Source of the DNA: Clostridium formicaceticum
GTDB lineage: Bacteria > Bacillota > Clostridia > Peptostreptococcales > Natronincolaceae
Length of the DNA stretch: 64,000 nucleotides
NCBI RefSeq assembly: GCF_001854185.1
Contig: NZ_CP017603.1
Location: forward strand, 2,418,001-2,482,000
Reading direction: 5' to 3'
Every line of letters starts with the position of its first letter. The stretch's first letter is position 1. Both the position numbers and the translations under genes were made by a program. The notes under the pieces are model-generated. The model searched no databases, was not told where the DNA came from, and worked only from the letters and a program-made list of their open reading frames with translations. Positions 1 to 9,385 of the stretch are shown here, one piece after another.

Positions 1-759
1 CAACAGGTGGAAACATCACAGCAATCTATGTTTCCTGATATACCTGTAGGAATGCTTAAAGGTTATCAAAATTCTGCAATGATGTCTTCAGCTATGCTAG
101 AAAATTCTTTGTTGACGGCAGAGGCACAATTAGAACAGGCTAGAACAGTATACGCCACCACCTTGGAAGGATTACAGGAAATGGAGTATTATGCGCCGAT
201 AGAAGGAACAGTTACACAAAATAATCTTCAAAAAAATCAAATGCTTCTTAATGCACAACCGGCATTAGTTATCAGCGATACAAGACAATTGAAAATTGAT
301 TTGTATGTATCTCAAAACTTATACCATAGTTTTTATACAGGTAAAGAAGTTCTACTCCAAATAGGAGATAATGAAGCTACAGGTAGGGTAGCAATTGTTA
401 ATGAAGTGGCAGATTTAAGAAGCAATCTGCATTATATACAAATCATTGTAGATAATCTAGCAGAACAGCTATTAGCAGGCTCTTTTTGTAAAATAAGTCT
501 TCAGCGACAAAAAAAAGATAGTGTATCAGTTATTCCTAAAAAAGCAGTCTTTTTTGAAGAAAACGAACCCAAGGTTTATGTCATCACAGATCAGCAGGCT
601 GTGAAAAAAGAAGTGCAATTAGGCATTGATGCAGGAGACTTAGTAGAGGTGATAAGTGGTGTAGAAGAGGGAGATGAAATTATTGTAAAGGGGCAACATT
701 ACATTGACGAAAATACTTTATTAATAATTGTAAGGGGTGATGAGGATGAAGATAGCTAA
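1..759 (+). CDS. RND/HlyD-type efflux adaptor subunit, 5' end cut by the window
   Basis: Membrane-fusion (periplasmic-adaptor-type) subunit that would work with the RND pump encoded next. The reading frame is open from base 1, so the N-terminus, including any signal peptide or lipobox, lies outside the window. What is visible: a helical coiled-coil arm rich in Glu/Gln/Leu, then a lipoyl-like half motif (APIEGTVTQNN), then beta-barrel and membrane-proximal segments typical of the family, ending in an acidic tail. The 3' end overlaps the pump start by 14 bases, which suggests translational coupling. The family assignment is firm; the substrate cannot be told from sequence. Confidence 0.85.
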   Translation, partial: QQVETSQQSMFPDIPVGMLKGYQNSAMMSSAMLENSLLTAEAQLEQARTVYATTLEGLQEMEYYAPIEGTVTQNNLQKNQMLLNAQPALVISDTRQLKIDLYVSQNLYHSFYTGKEVLLQIGDNEATGRVAIVNEVADLRSNLHYIQIIVDNLAEQLLAGSFCKISLQRQKKDSVSVIPKKAVFFEENEPKVYVITDQQAVKKEVQLGIDAGDLVEVISGVEEGDEIIVKGQHYIDENTLLIIVRGDEDEDS

Positions 760-3700
760 ATGGGCTGTTACAAAACCCATATCCGTATTAATGGTTATAG
801 CTATGATCCTCTTATTAGGTGCAGTATCCCTTGTAAAGCTTCCTATGGATTTATTGCCTAAGATGAATATTCCTATAGCAGTAATCAATACGCAGTATGT
901 TGGTGCTGGACCCTATGAAATAGAAAACCTTGTTACAAAACCCATTGAAGAGGCAGTTGCTGCTGTTCATAATGTAAAAAACATTCATTCAAATTCTATG
1001 GAAGGCACCTCTATTGTAACGGTAGAACTTAATCAGGGGACAGATATGGATCTAGCAACCTTAGAGATTCGAGAAAAAATTGACCTAATTAAGGGCTATC
1101 TGCCAGAGGATGCCACACAACCCATTGTGCTTAAAATTGACCCCAACGCTTTACCTATTATGGTTTTTAGTGTAACAGGAGATCATTTAGAAAAACTACA
1201 GGAGGTAGTGGAATATAGAATTAAACCTCGATTAGAAAGATTGGAGGGAGTAGCTTCTGTAGGTGTAACAGGAGGAAGACAGAAGGTAGTAACGATAAAG
1301 GTTGATCCTATGCAATTGACGATGCAGGGTATAACGCAACAACAATTAGGTGCTTTGATAAGAGGAGAAAATATTAATCTTCCAGGTGGAGAAATTATAG
1401 AGGACACAAAAAGTTTAACAGTAAGGACAGTAGCAGAGTTTCAAACAATTGAAGAAATAAAGGCATTGCCTATTCCTTTACCGATAGGCACGACAATGAA
1501 ACTAGAAGATTTGGCGGAGGTTACTTTTCAAGAGGAAAAGATAACACAAATCGCTAAAATCAATGGTATTCCTAGTATTCGCATTGCTTTACAAAAACAG
1601 CCTACATTTAACACCATCCAAGTAACCAATATGCTGCATGAAGAAGTGAAAAAACTACAAGATGAGCTAGAAAATATTGAACTTGTAACGGTGACGGATC
1701 AATCTTTATTTATTAGAAGGTCCATAAGTAATGTAGCAAAAACAGCAGCTTTTGGAGGATTGCTGGCGGTTTTAATATTATATTTATTTATGAAAAGTTT
1801 AAAAAACACCTTAGTGATTGCCCTGTCTATCCCTATCTCTATTATAGCCACCTTTACACTGATGTATTTTACTGGTCTTACCCTAAACCTACTATCTCTA
1901 GGCGGCTTTGCGCTGGGAATTGGAATGTTGGTGGATAATGGTATTGTTGTATTAGAAAATATTTATCGTTTTAGAGAAGAAGGATATTCTGCTGTAGAAG
2001 CTTCAATTCATGGTGCCCAGGAGGTGGCTATGGCGGTAGCTGCTTCCACCCTTACAACAATAGCTGTTTTTTTGCCTATTGTTTTTGTAGAGGGAATGAC
2101 AGGAGAAATTTTCAAAGAATTGGCTTTAACAGTAACTTTTTCCTTATTAGCTTCTTTAGGCGTATCATTAACCCTTGTACCAATGTTGGCTTCTAAAATC
2201 GTCAAATCCAAGCCTTCTTCTTCCTATAAAATTTTTGATAGAATAGAAGAAATGTTTCAGAAAGTCAATGCTTTTTATAGCAATCTTCTAAAGTGGAGTC
2301 TATCCTATAGGAGGCTTATTTTAAGTATTACGATCTTTATTTTTTTGATTTCTATGATCTCCATCGCATGGGTAGGTGCTGAATATTTCCCAGAGTTTGA
2401 TGAGGGAACCTTTATGATTCATATTACCCTACCTGAGGGCAGTAGCTTAAAAGAATCTGAAGCCATGGCAAATAAAGTAGAAAAAATTCTTGAGACTTAT
2501 GAAGATATAGAAATAATTTTTACAAGTATAGGCGGTGGTGATAGTTATTTTGGCTACCAAAGTAGGAAAACAAACCGGGTGTCTATTGATGTAAGATTAA
2601 AATCTTTTAGAGAACGTCAAGAAAAAACACTTTATATAATCGATAAAGTTCGGAAAGATTTGGGTCAAATTGCTGGTGCAAACATAACTGTATCTAATCT
2701 TTCTTTTGTAGGCATGGGGTTTGGAGACGAGGCAGTGGAGGTAGAAATTCAGGGAGATAGTATAGAAATTCTTAGAGAAATATCTCAAGATTTTATTGAA
2801 ATGATTAAAAAAGTTGAAGGAACAAGAGAAGTAACGTCAAACTTTACTGAAGGCAGGCCTCAGTTAGAACTTTATATCAATAGAGAAATAGCTGTTCCCT
2901 ATGGGTTACAAACATTACAGATAGCCAATACAATACGGAACTTCGTGCATGGTATGATCGTAACAAGATTTAGAGTAAACGGTGAAGAACATGATGTGGT
3001 GATTCAAGGTAAAGATTACCTAAGAGAAGGGACTGGGAATTTTATGCAACTGCCAGTTCAAACGATGACAGGGGAAGTATTACCTTTAGAACACGTTACA
3101 AGCTACAGTATTTCTCAAGGACCTAATGCCATAAGGCGCTCTAATCAAGTACGGTCTATTACTATAAAAGCTGCTATTATGGACAGAGATTTAAATAGCA
3201 TTATTAGGGATATTGAAAGTCAATTAAAGGGATATCCCCTAGCGGCAGGTTATAGCTATCAGTTTAGAGGACAAAAAGAAGCCCTGGAAGAAGCCTATTC
3301 AAGCCTTGCTTTAGCTGTGATTTTGGCTGTTTTACTGGTCTATATGGTATTGGCCATACAGTTTCAATCTTTACTTCACCCCTTGATCATTATGCTATCC
3401 GTTCCCTTAGCTTTTTCAGGAGGGGCATTAGGCTTGCTACTTCGAGGCATACCACTAAGTGTTCCAGCTATTATCGGTGTCATTGTTTTGTCAGGTATTG
3501 TCGTAAATAATGGCATTGTTTTGATTGACTATATCAACATTTTAAGAGAAAATAAAAAGGAAACGGAGGAAGCGATCTTGATAGCTGGTACCACTAGACT
3601 AAGACCTATCATGATGACGACTTTGACCACCATCTTGGGCTTGTTGCCATTAGCATTGGGGGTCAGTGAAGGGTCAGAAGTACAAATGCCTCTGGCAACT

Positions 3701-3814
3701 ACCGTTATAGGCGGATTAGTACTATCTACCCCGCTTACTTTGATTGTATTACCAGTAATATATGCTATACTTGACGATCTTGGCATTGGTAAATTTCATC
3801 ATAGGCAGGGATGA
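746..3814 (+). CDS. RND-family efflux pump (AcrB/SwrC-like permease)
   Basis: Proton-driven multidrug or lipid exporter of about 1,022 residues, the usual RND length, with two repeats each made of membrane helices and a large external loop. An N-terminal membrane helix is followed by a porter domain; the TM4 region reads GIGMLVDNGIVV and the equivalent C-terminal helix reads VVNNGIVLIDYIN. The AcrB proton relay has paired Asp in TM4 and a Lys in TM10. Here only one Asp is kept and Asn stands at the Lys-like position, so coupling may differ. I chose ATG 746 because AAGGGG (732-737) is 8 bases upstream; GTG 737 and ATG 740 are too close. B. subtilis SwrC is a precedent for RND pumps in Gram-positive bacteria. 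Confidence 0.93.
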   Translation: MKIAKWAVTKPISVLMVIAMILLLGAVSLVKLPMDLLPKMNIPIAVINTQYVGAGPYEIENLVTKPIEEAVAAVHNVKNIHSNSMEGTSIVTVELNQGTDMDLATLEIREKIDLIKGYLPEDATQPIVLKIDPNALPIMVFSVTGDHLEKLQEVVEYRIKPRLERLEGVASVGVTGGRQKVVTIKVDPMQLTMQGITQQQLGALIRGENINLPGGEIIEDTKSLTVRTVAEFQTIEEIKALPIPLPIGTTMKLEDLAEVTFQEEKITQIAKINGIPSIRIALQKQPTFNTIQVTNMLHEEVKKLQDELENIELVTVTDQSLFIRRSISNVAKTAAFGGLLAVLILYLFMKSLKNTLVIALSIPISIIATFTLMYFTGLTLNLLSLGGFALGIGMLVDNGIVVLENIYRFREEGYSAVEASIHGAQEVAMAVAASTLTTIAVFLPIVFVEGMTGEIFKELALTVTFSLLASLGVSLTLVPMLASKIVKSKPSSSYKIFDRIEEMFQKVNAFYSNLLKWSLSYRRLILSITIFIFLISMISIAWVGAEYFPEFDEGTFMIHITLPEGSSLKESEAMANKVEKILETYEDIEIIFTSIGGGDSYFGYQSRKTNRVSIDVRLKSFRERQEKTLYIIDKVRKDLGQIAGANITVSNLSFVGMGFGDEAVEVEIQGDSIEILREISQDFIEMIKKVEGTREVTSNFTEGRPQLELYINREIAVPYGLQTLQIANTIRNFVHGMIVTRFRVNGEEHDVVIQGKDYLREGTGNFMQLPVQTMTGEVLPLEHVTSYSISQGPNAIRRSNQVRSITIKAAIMDRDLNSIIRDIESQLKGYPLAAGYSYQFRGQKEALEEAYSSLALAVILAVLLVYMVLAIQFQSLLHPLIIMLSVPLAFSGGALGLLLRGIPLSVPAIIGVIVLSGIVVNNGIVLIDYINILRENKKETEEAILIAGTTRLRPIMMTTLTTILGLLPLALGVSEGSEVQMPLATTVIGGLVLSTPLTLIVLPVIYAILDDLGIGKFHHRQG

Positions 3815-3892
3815 CCTATGTATAAAACATTATACCTTACCGTATATATTTAAAAAAGAGATGAATAAACTAATCGTAGGGGACGTGAGAAA

Positions 3893-4174
3893 ATGCTAGT
3901 AGGGGTTTGTTCAATAAAGGTTTTTATGTATGGAGTAAGCTCTTTGAAGGGAAAACGACAAATCATTAAAAGTATCATAGAAAGAGTAAAAGGAAAGTTT
4001 AATGTATCTATTGCAGAAGTTGGTGATCAAGATAAGTGGCAGATTGCTGAAATAGGTTTTTGTTGTATAACCAATAGCAGAAAGCATGCCGATGCAATGT
4101 TGAACAATGTCATACATTTTATAGAAATGGACGGAAGATTAGATATTACAGAATGTCAGGTAGAGATCCTATGA
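3893..4174 (+). CDS. DUF503 / YlxP-like small protein
   Basis: A 93-residue protein matching the DUF503 family (YlxP of Bacillus) over its full length: N-terminal strand VGVCSIKVFMYGVSSLKGKR, then KSIIERVKGKFNVSIAEV and a C-terminal helix plus strand. Family members are often near ribosome-maturation genes, and their role is not settled. It lies 78 bases after the RND pump and 40 bases before nth, in the same direction, and could be co-transcribed with nth. The SD-like GGGGACGTGAG precedes the ATG. Confidence 0.85.
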   Translation: MLVGVCSIKVFMYGVSSLKGKRQIIKSIIERVKGKFNVSIAEVGDQDKWQIAEIGFCCITNSRKHADAMLNNVIHFIEMDGRLDITECQVEIL

Positions 4175-4214
4175 TAAATAAAATACCAATGAGAAAACAG
4201 CAGGGAGGATAAGG

Positions 4215-4838
4215 ATGAATAAAAGGACAAAAGAGATCATAGAAGCACTAAAAGAAGAATATCCTGATGCAAAATGTGAATTAAATTATGCTACACCATT
4301 TCAATTACTAGTGGCTACAATTATGTCAGCACAGACTACGGATGTAAAGGTCAATGAAATCACCAAAACCCTCTTTAAAGAATACCCAGATTTAGATAGT
4401 TTTCTCAGTTTATCTCAAAGTGAGTTAGAAAATAAGATAAAAAAGATAGGGTTGTATAGAAACAAAGCAAAAAATATTCTTACGATGTGTCATCAGTTAA
4501 AGGAGCATTTTGACGGAGAAGTGCCTACAACCTTAGAGGCATTAATATCTTTAGCAGGTGTGGGTAGAAAAACTGCAAATGTTGTTTTAAGCAATGCTTT
4601 TCATGTTCCTGCAATTGCGGTGGACACGCATGTTTTCAGGGTTTCTAATAGAATAGGCTTGGCTAAGGCGAAGGATGTACTGGAAACAGAAAAACAACTG
4701 CAAAGTATAGCTAATAAAGAGGATTGGAATTTGCTACATCATTTATTGATTTTTCACGGTAGAAGATGCTGTAATGCTAGAAAACCCAATTGTGCTCATT
4801 GTAAAATTCAGCAACACTGTAACTTTTATAAAGAATGA
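4215..4838 (+). CDS. nth: Endonuclease III (DNA glycosylase/AP lyase)
   Basis: Base-excision repair enzyme that removes oxidised pyrimidines and cleaves the abasic site. Its 207 residues match the family length. The helix-hairpin-helix LAGVGRKTANVVL carries the catalytic Lys near residue 119; VDTHVFRV holds the catalytic Asp near residue 137; the C-terminus has the full [4Fe-4S] set C186-x6-C193-x2-C196-x5-C202. All key residues are present. A good SD (AGGGAGGATAAGG) precedes the ATG. A weak hairpin follows the stop. Confidence 0.97.
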   Translation: MNKRTKEIIEALKEEYPDAKCELNYATPFQLLVATIMSAQTTDVKVNEITKTLFKEYPDLDSFLSLSQSELENKIKKIGLYRNKAKNILTMCHQLKEHFDGEVPTTLEALISLAGVGRKTANVVLSNAFHVPAIAVDTHVFRVSNRIGLAKAKDVLETEKQLQSIANKEDWNLLHHLLIFHGRRCCNARKPNCAHCKIQQHCNFYKE

Positions 4839-4855
4839 ATGAAAAGTTTGATAAG

Positions 4856-4882
4856 CTGCCTAATTTTTTAGGTGGTTTTTTA
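4856..4882 (+). terminator. Weak intrinsic terminator after nth
   Basis: Short stem CCTAA/TTAGG with a T-rich loop, followed by TGGTTTTTTATT. The stem is short, so termination may be partial. Confidence 0.45.
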
Positions 4883-4992
4883 TTGGATAAAATAAATTTC
4901 GACATCTTTCTTTTTTATAAGAGGAAAATTGACCTCGGAGAGAGAATAAATCATTATATAAAGATAAGGATAGGTAGAAAGGATGTCGTACT

Positions 4993-6936
4993 ATGGTATT
5001 TGTTCTAGATATTGGTACAAGAAGTATCGTGGGGCTTTTGGGGACATTGCAAGAGGAGAAGATCATCATACACCATGGCGTTATTGAGTTTCATAAAAAA
5101 AGAGTGATGTATGATGGTCAAATCCATGATATTGAGGGTGTAACAGAAGTGGTGCAAAGAGTAAAGGAAAAACTGGAGGAGGAAGCAGGCTTTTCTTTAA
5201 AAGAAGTTTCTGTAGCAGCTGCTGGTAGGGCATTGAAAACCTTTCAAACTACAGTAGAAAAGGAGTTAGACGAATATAAAGAAATTGATAGACATTTCAT
5301 AAATAGTATTGAGATAGAAGGTATACAGAAAGCACAGAAGGGGTTAGAAGAACAAACTAAGGAATTAGTAAACTATTTTTGCGTGGGACATACCACCATA
5401 AATTATTATTTAAACGATGGAATCATCACCAATCCAGTAGGACATAGAGGAAAAAAACTTAAAGTAGATCTATTAGCCACCTTTCTACCAAGAATTGTTG
5501 TAGACAGTTTACATACCGTTATGAACAGGGTGGGATTAGAGGTGGCTTACCTTACCTTGGAACCAATTGCTGCGATTGAAGTAGCGGTTCCACAAAATCT
5601 ACGTTTACTAAACATTGCACTAGTAGATATTGGCGCTGGCACTTCAGATATAGCTATTACAAAGGATGGTACAGTAACTGCCTATGGTATGACTTCTACT
5701 GCTGGGGATGAAATCACAGAAGAAATCGTAAAGACCTTTTTATTGGACTTTGATACTGCTGAAAACCTAAAATGCAACCTTTGTAAAGAAGAAATACAGA
5801 GATTTACTGATATTGTTGGTATTTCTTATGAAGTTAGTACAGAGGAAATATTAGGAAGGATTCAACCGGCGATTAAATTGGTAGCCAAGGAGATTGCAGA
5901 CAATATACTTTTACAAAATGGGAAATCACCTAGTGTTATATTCTTAATAGGAGGAGGTAGCCAATTACCTGGTTTAAGTAAATTGATTGCTGAATATTTA
6001 GAGATGCCTCAGGAAAGAGTGGTTGTTAGAGGGATAGATATGATACAGAATTTACAGTGGGATACTGTCAGCATTACTGGACCTGAAGGTATTACCCCTA
6101 TAGGAATATTAGCAAAGGCAATAAAAAGTAAGTCGACAGATTTTATAGAGGTGAAAATAAATAGCAAAAAAATTAGATTGTTTAAAACAGATAATTTAAA
6201 AGTAAGTGATGCATTGGCGGTGGTGAATTTTAATCCAAGAGGCCTTATACCCCAAAAAGGTGGAAACATGAAAATTTTAGTGAATAATCAAGAAAAAATC
6301 ATATTTGGAGAGTACGGGGAACCAGCAAAAATTTTAGTAAACAATCGTCAGGCTCACTTAGATACAAATATAGAGGATCGTGACGAGATTGTTATTCATC
6401 CTGCTACTGAGGGAAGAAAAGCCTCTAGCCAGTTGAAGGAGCTCATAAATCTTCAAGAAAATTTCCTTGTTAATTCTGAAACGGTTTATCGATATCAAGA
6501 GGTGAAAGTTAACGGTAAACCATCTTCACCAGAATATTATCTAGAAGAAGGAGATCAGTTAGTTTATCATGTAATAAAGAATATAAGGGATCTATGTAAC
6601 TTTATGGCTATTGATTTTGCAGAACATGATATCTATATAGAAGGCAAAAAAGTGGAGGAATATAGTGAAATAGATAATGAAAAGCAGGTGATCATAGACA
6701 GAAAGAAAAACAATCAAGAGAAGAAGGACATGGAGATTATATATAATGGTGAGCCTTTGAGGATTCCTGCAACGCAAAAGGATTTAATTTTTGTAGATAT
6801 ATTCAACTATATTGACTTCGATCGAAGCGTGGTGCAAGGAAAACTAATACTAAAGCATAATGGAAAAGATGCTAATTATACAGACCCACTACAAGAGGGA
6901 GATAATATTTCAATCTATTGGGAGAACCTACAATAA
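4993..6936 (+). CDS. FtsA-like actin-fold ATPase with long C-terminal extension
   Basis: 647-residue protein whose first ~400 residues follow the FtsA/PilM actin fold: phosphate-1 motif VFVLDIGTRSIVGLLG at the N-terminus, phosphate-2 motif VDIGAGTSDIAITKDG near residue 215, and adenosine motif IFLIGGGSQLPGLS near residue 318. Classical FtsA has about 420 residues. Here about 230 more follow, containing three segments with a shared pattern (residues ~446-470, 503-527 and 616-643), each with an N-N/NG turn and ending in a D/EGDx(I/L)-hydrophobic strand, reminiscent of beta-grasp (ThiS/MoaD-like) units. No membrane-targeting amphipathic helix is obvious at the end. It is not beside ftsZ, so it may be a paralogue rather than the main divisome FtsA. 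Confidence 0.8.
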   Translation: MVFVLDIGTRSIVGLLGTLQEEKIIIHHGVIEFHKKRVMYDGQIHDIEGVTEVVQRVKEKLEEEAGFSLKEVSVAAAGRALKTFQTTVEKELDEYKEIDRHFINSIEIEGIQKAQKGLEEQTKELVNYFCVGHTTINYYLNDGIITNPVGHRGKKLKVDLLATFLPRIVVDSLHTVMNRVGLEVAYLTLEPIAAIEVAVPQNLRLLNIALVDIGAGTSDIAITKDGTVTAYGMTSTAGDEITEEIVKTFLLDFDTAENLKCNLCKEEIQRFTDIVGISYEVSTEEILGRIQPAIKLVAKEIADNILLQNGKSPSVIFLIGGGSQLPGLSKLIAEYLEMPQERVVVRGIDMIQNLQWDTVSITGPEGITPIGILAKAIKSKSTDFIEVKINSKKIRLFKTDNLKVSDALAVVNFNPRGLIPQKGGNMKILVNNQEKIIFGEYGEPAKILVNNRQAHLDTNIEDRDEIVIHPATEGRKASSQLKELINLQENFLVNSETVYRYQEVKVNGKPSSPEYYLEEGDQLVYHVIKNIRDLCNFMAIDFAEHDIYIEGKKVEEYSEIDNEKQVIIDRKKNNQEKKDMEIIYNGEPLRIPATQKDLIFVDIFNYIDFDRSVVQGKLILKHNGKDANYTDPLQEGDNISIYWENLQ

Positions 6937-7019
6937 TAGTGAATATTTAAACTTTCCTCCTAATAAGATTAAAATATATTTCACATTTTTAAAGATTTAC
7001 TAAAATTTATAAAATCATA

Positions 7020-7048
7020 TTGTGCGTTATCAATTAGTAAAGTATAAT
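7020..7048 (+). promoter_or_regulatory. Promoter of the VanW-domain gene
   Basis: TTGTGC (7020-7025), 17-base spacer, perfect TATAAT (7043-7048), with the SD and start codon about 20 bases further on. The surrounding intergenic region is very AT-rich. Confidence 0.6.
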
Positions 7049-7067
7049 TGCATCAGGGAGTGATATT

Positions 7068-8579
7068 ATGGAGCCAGCTGTTGTACAATCTAAAAAGAAA
7101 AAAATCATATTATGGGTAATAGGGATGTTGTTTGTGACAAGCTTCATAGCGCTGTTCACCTTAGCTTTTTTTATCTTAAATAAAAATACGATTTATCCTC
7201 AAGTACTTATCGAAAGTGTTGATGTAAGCAATTTAACAAAACAAGAAGCACAGAGAAAAATACAAAATATGTATGAAAAGCAGCTAGAGGATTTTAAAGT
7301 AGATTTAGTCTATGAAAACTATAGCCGACAGTTGGCCTATAGGGATTTAGGTTATACCTATCTATATGAAGAAGCACTGGAGGAAGCCTATGGGTTAGGC
7401 AGAGAAGGCAATTTATTTAAAAGAATAAAGGAAATTTATTATTTAAGACAACAGCCAGTGATCATACCTTTAAAATTTACTTATGATGTAGAAGGTTTAG
7501 AAGATGTTCTCTTAACTGTCGAAGGTCACATAAACCAAGAAGTAAAGGATGCCACCATTAAACGTCAGAATGGGGCATTCCATACGACAAAAGAAGTAAT
7601 CGGTATAAAAGTAGATAGAGAAGCATTAAAAGAAAAAATTATGGAGGGTATTGAAAGCCTTAACCAAGAAACTATTGTTATTCCTACAGAATACGTTACA
7701 CCAAGGATTGTTGAAGAAAAACTGAAGAATATACGAGAAGTAATAGGAGAATTCAGTACCACCTTTAATCGTCAGCAGCAGGGAAGAAGTGAAAATATTT
7801 CTATAGCTTCCACTAGTATTAATGGAACGTTGTTGATGCCAACAGAGGAATTTTCTTTCAACCAAAAAACTGGACCGAGAGGTGTATCAGAAGGATATCA
7901 AGAAGCTCCTGTCATCGTAAACGGACAATTGGTGCCAGGTGTTGGCGGAGGCATTTGTCAGGTATCTACAACTTTATATAATGCTGTAGTACGGGCGAAT
8001 TTGCAAGTAACCAATAGAAGAAATCATAGTTTACCGGTTGCCTATGTGCCACTGGGTCAGGATGCAACAGTATCCTATAACCATATAGACTTTAAGTTTG
8101 CTAATAATATGGAAAATCCCATTTATATAGAAAGTGCGATAACGGGAAGTAAAGTATTTGTAAAAATCTATGGAAAAAAAGAAGAAAATATGGTCATTAC
8201 TTTAGCTTCAGAAGTGACAGAAAAAATAGAGCCAAAAACAGAGATTAAGCAAGATACCAATATGTATCTTGGAGAGAAAAAAGTTGAGAGAGAGTCTAAA
8301 AAAGGTTATAGAGTAACTACTTATAAAGTATATTCTCAAAATGGAAAAGAAATAAAAAGAGAAGTGATTTCTAGGGATTACTATACACCAGTCAATGGGG
8401 TTATTATCGAAGGAACAAAGCCTAAATCTGAAACAGAAAAAGTTTCACAAGAAAAATCATCGAAACAAGAGACACCACCTAAACAGGAAAACCCTCCTAA
8501 ACAGGAGACACCACCTAAACAAGAAATACCGCCTGTGCAAGAGGATGTCATTACGATAGATGATAATCAACCAATTTAA
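7068..8579 (+). CDS. VanW-family cell-envelope protein with G5-like domain and Pro-rich tail
   Basis: 503 residues: a short basic cytoplasmic head, one membrane helix (about 13-38), an external YoaR/peptidoglycan-binding-4-like region (about 45-215), a VanW domain (about 225-360, with FNQKTGPRG and PGVGGGICQVSTTLYNA), a G5-like domain (about 380-450), then a Lys/Gln/Pro tail with four KQExPP repeats. Members of this family are membrane-anchored proteins facing the cell wall; their biochemical activity is not established despite the vancomycin-cluster name. It is transcribed alone from the promoter at 7020-7048 and closed by a terminator. The domain order is typical of Clostridia. Confidence 0.9.
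   Translation: MEPAVVQSKKKKIILWVIGMLFVTSFIALFTLAFFILNKNTIYPQVLIESVDVSNLTKQEAQRKIQNMYEKQLEDFKVDLVYENYSRQLAYRDLGYTYLYEEALEEAYGLGREGNLFKRIKEIYYLRQQPVIIPLKFTYDVEGLEDVLLTVEGHINQEVKDATIKRQNGAFHTTKEVIGIKVDREALKEKIMEGIESLNQETIVIPTEYVTPRIVEEKLKNIREVIGEFSTTFNRQQQGRSENISIASTSINGTLLMPTEEFSFNQKTGPRGVSEGYQEAPVIVNGQLVPGVGGGICQVSTTLYNAVVRANLQVTNRRNHSLPVAYVPLGQDATVSYNHIDFKFANNMENPIYIESAITGSKVFVKIYGKKEENMVITLASEVTEKIEPKTEIKQDTNMYLGEKKVERESKKGYRVTTYKVYSQNGKEIKREVISRDYYTPVNGVIIEGTKPKSETEKVSQEKSSKQETPPKQENPPKQETPPKQEIPPVQEDVITIDDNQPI
8463..8534 (+). repeat. Four tandem 18-bp repeats encoding KQETPP-type units
   Basis: Units at 8463-8480, 8481-8498, 8499-8516 and 8517-8534 encode KQETPP, KQENPP, KQETPP and KQEIPP. 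They form a flexible wall-spanning tail and are prone to copy-number change by slippage. Confidence 0.9.
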
Positions 8580-8587
8580 TAAATTGT

Positions 8588-8620
8588 TAAAAACCCTATC
8601 TCTTGATGGGGTTTTAGCAT
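8588..8620 (+). terminator. Intrinsic terminator after the VanW gene
   Basis: AAAACCC / GGGGTTTT stem with a short loop (TATCTCTTGAT), ending in TTTTA. Confidence 0.7.
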
Positions 8621-8689
8621 TTAAAATCCATAGATGTACATCCATATGTTATAATAATTGAAGAAGTAACTACATAGTGGAGGGGAATA

Positions 8690-9385
8690 ATGGAACATTT
8701 ACTTTATGACAAAAACGCCAGCTGTCCATGCTGCAGAAGACCATTTACTACAAAAAAAGTAAGGACGAGAGCATTAAAAATCTTGGCGAGAGATACAGAT
8801 TTCTATGTACAATATAAGGATATTAATCCTATTCATTATCATATATGGATCTGCCCTAACTGCGGATTTAGTGCTACTGAAAGTGAATTTACAGAATTAA
8901 GCAAAGAGCAAAGAACCATATTACAGGATAATATTATGAAAAAATGGAAGTACAGGGATTATGGAGGTGTAAGAACGATAGAAGAAGCAGAAGGAACCTA
9001 TAAGCTAGCAATTTTTGTTGCGCAGCTGTTAAAAAAGCCTAAAGGATATATAGGAACCCTATGCTTAAGATTGGCATGGCTTTATCGTGGGTGTGGTGAT
9101 GAACGGGAAATACAGTTCCTACAACACGCTTTAAAATCTTTAGAGGTGTCTTATCAACAGGAATCTCTTCCTATAGGAGGGTTAGATGAAATATCGGCAC
9201 TCTATTTGATCGGAGAATTATATAGAAAGCTAGGAAATCCTCAAGAAGCTATTCAATGGTATGCTAAGACACTAGAACATCCTGATATAAAGACAAAGCG
9301 ACAAATTCAATTAATAGCTAGGGAGCAGTGGCGTATAGCAAGAGAAGCATATCAAGTAGAGAAAGAAGGGAATGCCAATGGATAA
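8690..9385 (+). CDS. DUF2225 protein (zinc-ribbon-like head, TPR-like tail)
   Basis: 231-residue cytoplasmic protein of the DUF2225 family, frequent in spore-forming Firmicutes and of unknown function. Two Cys pairs (CPCC at 12-15 and CPNC near 58) probably bind one zinc. The C-terminal half is helical with a TPR-like repeat (ALYLIGELYRKLGNPQEAIQ). It has its own SD (GTGGAGGGGAATA) and overlaps the next gene by 8 bases, so the two are likely translated together. Confidence 0.85.
   Translation: MEHLLYDKNASCPCCRRPFTTKKVRTRALKILARDTDFYVQYKDINPIHYHIWICPNCGFSATESEFTELSKEQRTILQDNIMKKWKYRDYGGVRTIEEAEGTYKLAIFVAQLLKKPKGYIGTLCLRLAWLYRGCGDEREIQFLQHALKSLEVSYQQESLPIGGLDEISALYLIGELYRKLGNPQEAIQWYAKTLEHPDIKTKRQIQLIAREQWRIAREAYQVEKEGNANG

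Noticed and set aside
8463-8534. Short direct repeats considered as a CRISPR-like array
   Set aside because: Contiguous in-frame 18-bp codon repeats without spacers; they encode a Pro-rich protein tail.
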